From Acanthaster planci (Eukaryota > Echinodermata > Asteroidea > Valvatida > Acanthasteridae): a stretch of DNA of 13,778 nucleotides. The stretch is from contig NW_019091372.1 of assembly GCF_001949145.1 (NCBI RefSeq), positions 1,214,239 to 1,228,016 of the forward strand, in the 5' to 3' direction. Shown here piece by piece: positions 1 through 8,419 of this stretch. A program made the translations under genes and the position numbers. Every line of letters starts with the position of its first letter. Position 1 is the stretch's first letter. The notes under the pieces are model-generated. The model was not told where the DNA came from and did no database searches. It saw only the letters and a program-made list of their open reading frames with translations.

Positions 1-1690
1 TGCACGTTCATATTCATTACTCACCGCTGCATGCAAGGAGCTTAACAGATCAGTTCTAACCCTCTGATTCTTGAAACAAGTCAGGAATTTACGCTACCGG
101 TACCTTGCACTAGCTGGATGTTATGTGCAATGCACGCATATTCCAAAAATACCTGAACACCGGTCTCAATACTGCCTCGATCCACGCCAAGCCGCGGCGA
201 ACGGAACCAGCCTAAAAAGGTCACTTCAACGTTGGACTTTTAACTTCAGACAACCCGAGTGATTGGGACACGGTCGATTGGCCATTATATCGGGTGCTAA
301 CTCGTATTAAACGACGGGATAATTGAAATGGAGTGGTGTTTGGGTAGATATAACTAGCAAGACGATGTGTCGACCGTGCAAAGTCCACCGTAATCCCACC
401 CACTTGGCTGACATGTTTTGGGAAGAATACTGAACCGTGAAGCAGCCTAGTAGTATTTTCGTGGTCAAAGTTTGACAAGATTGCCAAAACTGAGCATTAC
501 CACCATATGAGTGGCAGGACCAGAAACACACGATCCGATTTAAAGTTAGCAGAAGGTCCTAAGGCACTTGTCCCCATACAAAAGCGAAGTACGTAGCTAT
601 GTTTCCCCACAAGCACTTTATACATATTTATATACTTTTTATACATGTTACAAAACTGATTTCACAGAAAGGAGAATCGTTCCGTGGTAATATTCATTTT
701 TAACAATATTCCAATTCCTCCATCGTAAAACAGTACCGTTCTTTTTTGGCAACAGGATCCTTACTAATTACACATTTTAATAATTTGTCTCAGGTGACGA
801 GTCAGGTGTCTCTGACGATACCCGAGCGTTTTATATCATCAGTTTGATGCATTACACAGGCGTTTGCCGAAATGGATGACAAGTTCAATTCAACAACGCA
901 ATCTAATGATGGGTTTCTTCTATATCGCAGTATACACTCGAATTACCACAACACAAGGTTGGAAAAAGGGTCGTTTACTTTTCAAACTTGACGGGTTGGT
1001 TAAGCAAAATCAGGCATCGACCTACGATGCTAATCAAAACGTAGGAGAGGGCAGTTCAGTTTGCAAGCCCTTTGGCTGATTTTGCCACTTTCTCCAAGTT
1101 TCTTTTCAAGTACTTCTTAAAAGAATGTGTTCATTCAAAATACTTCGATACTGCAATTGGATAATTAGTGAAAGATAAAAGACTGTTAACTTACGAAAAA
1201 AAAACTCCGAATAGAAAAGTGTAACCCTCTATCAATCGGTGTGCAGGTCAAAAAGACTCAAAAAGCAAATAACCTCCGGCACAACTCGTTAAATTTAACG
1301 TCGAGGTCAAAGGGTAAGCAGGTCGTGACAAGGATTGTTTTTCGCCTGCTTGGCGATGTGGTATAATGTAAGCTGTTGTTTATAATATTCAAAAAAGCTA
1401 AAAACGCAGAGTTATATGGCAGGGTCGGTCTGAAGACGACGCTCTTCACGTCACCCACGAGAGCCAATGAAAGGCCTTTTAGCGAATGTTGATAGCTATG
1501 CAGAGCTGTAACAAGAGAGGGTAGCGACAAGTGTAGACTTTGAAACCAAAATGGCTATTCATTATGCATACGGTAGAGCATGCAGCTATGGGCAAATTTC
1601 GATAAAGGACCATACTTAACCATACTTCGACTAACTCTGACCAAATGCACACTAGTCGACCATAGTTGGAATCACGACGCCCCACCCCCA
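1..1690. other. Non-coding AT-rich region, no gene recognised
   Basis: Open frames here are all under 91 codons, on both strands, with no recognisable domain or paired splice sites. Positions 600-790 are especially AT-rich. A small perfect palindrome GTCAAAGTTTGAC lies at 464-476. I see no RNA gene. Confidence 0.5.
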
Positions 1691-1762
1691 CGAAAAATTG
1701 TAGCCCCCCCGTCGCAACCTCCCCTCTTGCATATCCTTATGTGATCATGATTATGTATATGT

Positions 1763-1870
1763 ATGTCTGAAATCAAGTCAGCCCCCTCCCCAAACTTCCG
1801 CCCACTTCCAGTTTCTAGCCCCCTGCTCGCCCCCAGTGCTCAGAATCCTGGCTATGCCGCTGGTTGGACT
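1763..1870 (+). repeat. C-rich repeat fragment (low confidence)
   Basis: A C-rich stretch with runs of CCCC ends in AATCCTGGCTATGCCGCTGG (1844-1863). Phrases of this kind recur in dispersed repeats of many marine invertebrates, as far as I recall. The 102-codon open frame over it (1763-2071) is explained by low stop content in C-rich DNA. No internal copy in the window confirms the repeat. Confidence 0.25.
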
Positions 1871-2090
1871 AGTACAGTGACCTATTTGCCCTATCGAGGC
1901 ATCATCGTTTGTTACCATAAAACCGTTTTTAATAGCACGGTGCAAAAAAGAAAAATGCCGGAAAAACAGTATGTCATCACTAGTAAACGACCAGTCACTG
2001 TAACTTTTGCTATCTTGCCCTTCCTGCGGCCACCTCTTCTCCCCCTCGGCCTAATGGCCTGCACCGGTTGACAGTAGAGTCGTTTGCACT

Positions 2091-2207
2091 TCAACTTCAG
2101 ACTGGTGCTCATGTGCTAGGTACGTCACGAATCAGCCTTGATCTAATTTGCCCTGTTGTGTGCTAATTGTCCATGTGCACCGACGCATAATCTACCATAT
2201 TGGTTCC
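2091..2207 (+). repeat. Dispersed repeat family R2, copy A
   Basis: The segment starts TCAACTTCAG and its core 2156-2207 aligns without gaps to 13441-13492 at 39 of 52 bases by eye. Both copies share TTGTGTGCTAA, GCATAATC and TTGGTTCC in the same order and orientation. The region between the opening decamer and the core is diverged. The family is not identified. Confidence 0.55.
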
Positions 2208-2726
2208 CAAAATTGACACACTCATGTCCCAACTCTCTCCATAAACAGCTCTGTATAGCTATGGTGTCAAAGGTACCTTCTTTCACACACAACTAATAAA
2301 AAACAAAAAAAAAGTTTGAGACACTCGGGTCGAGTTCGGGCGGCCTGTTCTTGACACGGGTTTCTTGTTCTCTCGCTCGAATGGTGGGAACGCGACTCAA
2401 GAGCACTGTTCCCGGAACAGGATCATTCAAATTATTGGATATCTTGGTCAATTTTGCATGAACGAATAAAGTGTGGTGAGAATATTTTCAGCAATGAGGA
2501 AGGAAAAGAGAAAAATTATCGAATTGATTACCACCGCTTTTGTCACGCATTGAGCGAGCTTGCGCGCCTGGCAGAAATCTACCCACAATTCTCTACGCGT
2601 CGCTAGCTGTGACCTCGTGTGGCGTATTTCCTTCACTAAAATCTATACAAGGCCATCAGTTCCCAGCAACCTGTTTGGGCGCTACGCGAAGACAGACTTC
2701 AGCAAACCTGAAATTTAGCCTACCGC
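2208..2726. other. Non-coding region between repeats
   Basis: The region holds a short A-rich run near 2298-2313 and a perfect palindrome CTGTTCC-C-GGAACAG (2406-2420). Its only open frames are under 70 codons and look random. No gene is supported. Confidence 0.45.
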
Positions 2727-3073
2727 AGAGGGCGCAGTTAAACTAGAGTCCGCAAAAAACTGTTTGATTCGTATATTCCGAATCAAATGGCCAAATATTT
2801 GCCACAATTTCATGAGCGTATTTCAATAGACACGGTTATTGGTACATTGATCCATTCAGCTGTTGTGTCATGCGAAAAGGTATTTTCAACTCCATTATCG
2901 GCCCCGCGAAGAGAAGCACCCCCTCGTCGGTGGAAAAGAACCTTGCTGGTCGGAAGTGTTCATGTTGTTGGTAGCGAAGCGATTGCAAAGCTTGCGTTTC
3001 ATAGTCGCTTGTGAACCAGGGATGCGCAGTTACTACCAAGGGAGCCTCCGTTGATAGGAAAACTGCGCCCTCT
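2727..3073. repeat. Possible element bounded by 13-bp inverted ends
   Basis: AGAGGGCGCAGTT at 2727-2739 is perfectly inverted at 3061-3073, giving a 347-bp span typical of a non-autonomous DNA element. The similarity shared with the copy at 11221-11458 continues about 20 bases beyond the right inverted end, so these arms may be internal motifs and not the true termini. No target-site duplication is clear. Confidence 0.4.
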
Positions 3074-3096
3074 CTTGGTCTGCCTTGGGGTCCATA
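2881..3096 (+). repeat. Dispersed repeat family R1, copy A
   Basis: The segment aligns over its whole length, with gaps, to 11221-11458 in the same orientation. Shared blocks in order are TCCATTAT, a GAAGC-CCCCTC block, GAAAAG, ATGTTGTTGGTAGC (2962-2975), TTTCATA-TTGT, GGAGCCTCCGTT (3041-3052) and a GCCCTCTCT-GGT-TTGGG-TCATA end. It has no coding capacity. It could be a SINE-like or MITE-like family. The overlapping small open frames are shadows. Confidence 0.7.
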
Positions 3097-3715
3097 ATGT
3101 CATTCGTTTTTAAAGATGTGCTTCGAAGACAGTTATGTGAAAAGTAGTGAGATTGCAGACTATCAGCAGATAGCCACGAAGAAGAGCTGGTTGAAAAGAT
3201 CAGATGTTAAAAGGCGTAGGAATGGTCAATAAGTAATAATATTTCTCTGAAAGGAATTGCAAAATCCACCAAGTCAGACTAAACCCCGCAATAAAAAGCC
3301 TTGTCAGGAATACCGACCTCCACATTTCATTTAATAAGAAGGGCTGAATAAGATACACATGGAGAGTGAATAACTTAAGACTCAGTAGAAATTAATTACT
3401 TTCTGTCAGACAGATTTGTCTGCCCTATGTATTTGTTCTGCATTATGTTCCCTGTTAATTTTGCATTCATCGCATACACTCGTCAGCACTTGCTTTTCAT
3501 TCGGTTATCCCGGGTTGGCCTATTTTTTAGTATGACGTAGTTTTTTCTAGCTCCCATTGGACAGGGCATGATCGTTGCGCTCCGAATACATATGCATGTA
3601 ATTGGGCAGCAGGCAACATAGAGTGAATGTTTTGCGCACCTGCTAGAGCCCATCGACGTACAACCTTCCCTAACTGTGTTTTTTTTACACAACTTGCTGG
3701 GGAAACCCAACTTGA
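3097..3715. other. Non-coding region
   Basis: AT-rich DNA with no long open frame on the + strand and two overlapping minus-strand frames (under 95 codons) that show no domain. No repeat pairing with other parts of the window was seen. Confidence 0.45.
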
Positions 3716-4582
3716 ATCAATTATTATGAAGGTCAAATTAGGGTTTTGGGGGATTTTTTTCAAAGGATAATTTTTATAATAAAGAAATACGCGTACGAGC
3801 CGTGGCAACGAAACAAGTCTGCCTTTAATAATTGCAAGTCAATTACACGGAAGGGCTGTGAAATTCCTGTACGTGTCTTGGGGCATGACCTACGTACGAT
3901 TCCGTTGACTGGGTTTCCAGAAATTCCAGTTGAAATCTACCAACAGCTGAAGTTCCCATATTCAGCAGAAATCCTTCACACGAATGAAACATTAATCCTG
4001 GCTCTTCAGAAAGAAAGAGGCCAACATGAAAACTGTCCTGCAAGAAACCAGCAGAAATTTGTATCCTTACCAAAACCAAGCTACCGCTAAAATAGCTTAC
4101 AAAATCGCTCTTCACTGGTTTCGACTAATCTATTGAGTTATTTTTCTGTTTACATGACGCTCTCCAGTGATCTTCGTCGGCGAGTTGAGTTAATTATTTA
4201 CACAGGTCTACTGGGTTCTGGTATTGGAGTGGAGCCTCGTGTACTTTTATGGTCAATATTAATGTCACCGTATGCTCTGGACCATTATAGATCGGGGGCT
4301 GACGGTAACAACATGTTTGTTCAACACTTAGACAAGTGTGAGATGCGACACCGAACGGGAAAATCACACGTGCCTGGAAAAAATTACAGACTGTTAGAGC
4401 TCGAACCACGGCATAAATTATATTTAGGACTTTCCAGAGGAAATACATTCAGCGCAATCCACAATATTTTGAAACAAGTTGATGTCAAACACGTTACTGT
4501 GATATTTTTTTACCGATGTAACACTTGTTGTAGAAATCAAAATGCAACTCTTGCCAAAGTAGTACAAAATGCAATCGTTTGA
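3716..4582 (+). pseudogene. Unidentified near-open frame with one internal stop
   Basis: One reading frame stays open from 3716 (after TGA 3713-3715) to the TGA at 4580-4582, apart from a single TAA at 4088-4090. That is 124 codons, the stop, then 163 codons. At about 41% GC a stop is expected about every 16 codons, so so few stops is unlikely by chance. The translation has no motif I recognise. Recognisable pieces for a search are IPLTGFPEIPVEIYQQLKFP in the first part and GKNYRLLELEPRHKLYLGLS in the second. It has no clear ATG start near 3716, no signal peptide and no good splice pair that would remove the stop. It may be a decayed gene or mobile-element relic, or chance. The minus strand is also partly open here. 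Confidence 0.3.
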
Positions 4583-4770
4583 TTCGCAGTTTAAGGTAAA
4601 AGGGCCTATCTTTAGATCATACCTACATCATTCTATGTTTATATTGGCTACACATTCTCTGAAATTCCTTTATATTTTGGAAGAAGTGGATCAGGCACTC
4701 TCCACGAGTAATGACTTCAAGTTTGTAGATCGTCAGGCGCAACACCCTAAATTCTTGTCAGCTCCGTGAA

Positions 4771-4998
4771 CAAATGTAGCCCTCTGGAGGGCTGGGCCGG
4801 CTGCTCCTGCTTCCATCGCTCTTCGGCTTTAGAGCGGCAACGGACAGACGGGAAATGATCCAGCAAGTTCTTCGGGGGCAAGTCCACTCCGTCAGCCGGT
4901 GGTGTCAGGCCGATAAAAGTACAGAAGGCTGCGTCCAGGAGTTCTGGCTACGGCTGGGCAAAGCAGCACGTTCACCCAATAGAAGCCAGTTGTAGACA
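4771..4998. other. GC-rich block, probable repeat or retro-relic
   Basis: This 228-bp block is clearly GC-richer than its AT-rich surroundings, with sharp edges. It is open on both strands: + from 4780 to a TAG at 4993-4995 (71 codons), and - from 4947 down to a stop at 4747-4749 (66 codons). It begins with an inverted repeat GCCCTC-TG-GAGGGC (4779-4792). The + reading includes VSRWCQADKSTEGCVQEFWL and the - reading LPPKNLLDHFPSVRCRSKAE; neither is a family I recognise. Base composition suggests an insertion from a different source, perhaps a mobile-element fragment or a retrocopied exon. Confidence 0.35.
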
Positions 4999-4999
4999 C

Positions 5000-5514
5000 A
5001 TGCGTCGTAGCTCCCACCTAAAGCCAATCGGTTTGGTCACGGTGACACACTGCCCCCGGTTGGTTCACGTTGCCCTCATTAATTGGTACTCACTTAATTT
5101 TATTTAGCCTTGTGTTTAACATCACTGTTACCAGGAATTATACCCTGACGTCATTACAAGGAACAGCATGCGGAGCTTTTCGGTACGATGGACCATTTCA
5201 GATACAACTCTCACGTGCGCTTTAGTTTTGATGTTATGTTTGTTCCTTCCTCTTTCATTTCGGTGTTTAACCTTTACCCAATAAACCGTAAACTTGCCAA
5301 TAGTCCCACGTCTTGATGCGCTTAGGGCAAATGGCTCGACAACCTTACACTATCCTGAAAAAAAAAACCGGAAATTTTATTCACAGGCTGCCTTTTTTCA
5401 TCACCCAAGAAAAGCCTGTGTAAAATGCCTATTGATGTTATCCCGTTTCCGTTGGGAAGTTCGAGATCGTACACCGAGGGACTGATGCGCTAGTCTATGG
5501 GTGTCGTGGGGGTC
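5000..5514. other. Non-coding region after the GC-rich block
   Basis: The region contains a small palindrome GTCACGGTGAC (5036-5046) and otherwise no repeat or gene signal. Open frames are under 65 codons. Confidence 0.4.
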
Positions 5515-5572
5515 AAGAAAAAAGGAAAAAAGAAAAAATAGAAAAGAAGGGAAAAAAGGAGGTGGAAAGAGG
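5515..5572 (+). repeat. Polypurine tract
   Basis: The tract is 58 nt of A and G broken only by T at 5539 and 5563, in GAAAA/GGAAAA-type units. It is low-complexity DNA that may adopt triplex structure or be the decayed tail of an A-rich microsatellite. No transcript is implied. Confidence 0.75.
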
Positions 5573-8314
5573 CAATTTTCCCTAGATTAACCTCCGAATC
5601 GACCCTGCCACCTTTGAGGGTTTATCAGTTTGCTGTTGATGAATACTATTCCCGCCACACCTCCATCTCGAACCCCCCCCCGCTATTAAATCGAACCATA
5701 TGTCACGGCTGGGGAAAACAACGAACGTCCGAAGTCCGTCTCGTGATTGTGTTTCATCTGTTTGCATTATATCCCACGCGCTCAGTTATAGCAGTGGATA
5801 TTATAATTATCTCTCGTACGCCGCATGCAACCGTGAGACCTATCTGAGCGTCAATTCCCCAGCCAGCAACATTTTCGGTTGAGCAATTACCAGGACACTT
5901 AGCATCACAGAGCGCAGTAACAGGTCGGTGCGCAGAGCCGTCTCCTTGTGGTAAGTGCGATTACTATACATTCTAACTCCTCCGTTTTCCTTTCCAAATT
6001 CGCGTGACTAGAATATTTAACTATCTCTTATTTTGTATTTTGGGGAAAAAAATAATACAGATCACAAGCATTATTTCAAAGTATTCTTGAGAGTGCCGTT
6101 TGGGGTATGTTATTTGCGAATCAATTATTTCCAAATGTAGTTTTCACGATTGATTCGTGCAATTCAATTTAATACTTTGATTTGATAACCAGGCAATATC
6201 AGGCTGCATGGACTTGGTAACAAAGGGGACCACCGTTTATTAATTGTTAATTCTCCTGATTCAGGTTTCTGGACAGATCCTGTTCTGAATAAAGCCCCCT
6301 TATCCCTAACAGTCCCAGATCATCCAATCTCAATACGATTTGACATACACCCTTGGAGGTTAGGGTTAGTTTTCTCCACCGTGAATTTTGAACAAAGCTC
6401 AACAAAAATAGCATGTCAACGTGGTGATTCAATGTAATCGATCGCGTTGTATTATCAGCGTTTGATGATGGATTACTGTACCATGCCGAGAAATGCTTCC
6501 AGCTGTTGATGCTTGAATCGAGACATTAACTGCACTGCTTGGTACACTGATTTAAAGATTTCCAAACGGATATTACTGTAGATCGACCAACATCAAAATA
6601 ACGCGATCGAAACAGGGACCGAAACATTCGCGGTTCTTAGTTGTGAAGAACACTGCTTTGTTCAATGCTTAAAGAAGCTTTCCCTTCTTGAGAGTATGCG
6701 ACTGAAGTCCGACTTTTACAAATAGTTCAAGCCCAGTTCTAACTTCCATTCCTTTGCCTTGGTGTGCAGAACCTGGGGATTCGATAGAAATTTTTCAGAA
6801 GAAAATATTTATTCTTGTTCAAAGTAGGCCCTACACAATCGGATTGTAGGCTACATTCATGCTCATTATTTTGTAAAAGGCGGGTTCTTCTGACAAACAT
6901 GTAAATATTTTGACCATTCGAAGTTTTATTGTAGACTCAAGTGTTACAGTGAAATGTTACTGTCAAATGATGCCTGAGATTTGTAATTATCAACTGTTTA
7001 GTACTTTTCTAACAAATCTAGCCATGGTCTTAGCCTCGTATTAAAAAAAGCCTTTGTGGAAAAATAGATCGTGTCTGATAAGTTTTGCCCCGGCCATCCA
7101 GACAGTGTTTGCAGAGCAGAGAGGCAACTGTTTTCAAAAGGACCTATATCGAGGTTTGAAGTCGTTTCCCCCCTTTTTTCTCCGTAAGAGTGTTTCCGTT
7201 CAAGTGTTTCATAGTCTGCGTCTCTGTGTACATGATGGCTCGATGTACAAAGGGAATAGCAAATTTAGCAGAATAAAGACAACACAGGGTGCGCCTTTAA
7301 TGCCGAACGATAAACTACCATCTGCTTGCGTACACGACACAAGTTTGCTTCCTGGTAAAATATGTGAACGATGGTAACATGTCCATCTGCATTATGCTGG
7401 TACACACACGTTGGTGTCTGTGTAAATTTGATGTCAAGTGAATCATTTCCCTTGGTAAGTCCTTGTATTCAGGAAATTTCTTTCGAATACCGCGGTTGCA
7501 TTGTTTCCACGCCCATCTAATTACGGTAAGACCAGATGTATATTGGTCAGTTTCCAGTATGCTGTTTTTCTAGTTGGAATTTCGTTTACAATGCTTTCCT
7601 ATTAATCAAGATGGGATCATCCAAATGTCTATATATCCTCATTTAAAGGAATAAATCGTTTTGCAGGCAAAAAGCCAAAGAACAAGTTAAGTTTATGTAC
7701 TGAACTAAATAATAAAACCCAAATTATACTTTACAACTTTATACCAAAATGCTTTGACCCTTTGTGCAAAACCCATTTACCGAAATGATATTTATAGTTT
7801 ACTAGCATAATTAATATATAACTTGTATTTCAGATCCATAAAACGTTGTGTGCGTATGTATGACTGGCTTCATTGCACAGAATTTCTTTTAAAAAACGGT
7901 TTCAATTTGATCTTTAAAGGAAATACTAATAAGGCATTAAAAGTTTAAATTATCTTTTTTAGATTAACCTGTCTCGCCGCACGACCATTTCCTTTCAAGT
8001 GATTTTGGTTTTTTGTTTCAGCAGAAAAATGAGTTATGACATTTTTGGATATGATTTGATTCATTTATTTTTACAGAGCACTTTGGTCTAGGACGACAGT
8101 TCCGTGTATACAACGATGTTCGTCTTGTCTTTTTTTCTCTTTTTTTTCTGATTTTTTCTCTCTCTCGATGGGCTACAAATAAGTATCACTGGTAATAATT
8201 GACGACGTTCTGACTAAAACTTTCGAACATGATTGAAATGTCAGACTCTTTGTCAGTTAATGTGTTTAATTGTTAATTTAACGGGAGCACATTCTTACAT
8301 TCTTGTAAATACAG
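5573..8314. other. Long non-coding region upstream of the tetraspanin
   Basis: These 2.7 kb show no gene I can support. The longest open frame is 107 codons (7054-7377, +), random in look, with no domain. Nested inverted repeats lie at 6078-6179. A C-run lies near 5675-5683, and a T/C-rich tract at 8128-8166. The promoter or a non-coding first exon of the tetraspanin may be in the right part, but nothing marks it securely. Confidence 0.4.
8128..8166 (+). repeat. Polypyrimidine tract upstream of the tetraspanin leader
   Basis: The tract is 39 nt of T and C broken only by GA at 8150-8151, ending in a (CT)n run. It could be a simple repeat, or a promoter-proximal CT-rich tract given its place about 190 bp before the start codon. 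It is not followed closely by a good acceptor AG. Confidence 0.5.
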
Positions 8315-8353
8315 GACCCTGGTGTGGGATTATAGTGTGGATACAAAAGCAAG
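8315..8353 (+). promoter_or_regulatory. Putative 5' leader of the tetraspanin
   Basis: An acceptor-like TAAATACAG ends at 8314, so the first coding exon may begin at 8315 with 39 nt of untranslated leader, which would imply an upstream non-coding exon. Alternatively transcription starts nearby. An in-frame TAG at 8333-8335 lies seven codons before the ATG, so the reading frame cannot extend upstream. The start context AAGATGG has A at -3 and G at +4, a strong Kozak match. No convincing TATA box is visible. A T/C-rich tract lies at 8128-8166. Confidence 0.4.
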
Positions 8354-8419
8354 ATGGCGCAAGGGTGCGGTGCCAAGACGTCTAAATTTATCCTTTTCGT
8401 GTTCAACGCCCTGGTCTGG
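8354..8419 (+). CDS. Tetraspanin coding exon 1 (N-terminus, first half of TM1)
   Basis: The exon has 22 codons starting at ATG 8354 and ends at the donor CTGG|GTGAGT. It encodes a short cytoplasmic tail with Cys5, a likely palmitoylation site by family analogy. Lys8 and Lys11 follow, and then the first half of TM1, FILFVFNALVW. The break after the TM1 tryptophan is where vertebrate CD9-type genes also carry a phase-0 intron (from memory), which supports both the start and the donor. The in-frame upstream stop at 8333 fixes the start. Confidence 0.93.

Noticed and set aside
464-476. GTCAAAGTTTGAC palindrome as a receptor or operator site
   Set aside because: A single 13-bp palindrome with no gene nearby is expected by chance in a window of this size.
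1258-1530. 90-codon minus-strand open frame
   Set aside because: No recognisable domain or splice partner; the length is expected by chance across six frames.
1763-2071. 102-codon proline-rich open frame
   Set aside because: C-rich low-stop sequence that looks like a repeat fragment; no splice context or homology is visible.
6724-6740. GTTCAAGCCC resembling a tRNA B box
   Set aside because: No A box, acceptor stem or anticodon arm could be fitted around it.
7054-7377. 107-codon open frame upstream of the tetraspanin
   Set aside because: Its length is near what chance gives in this much DNA, the first codon is not ATG, and no motif is recognised.
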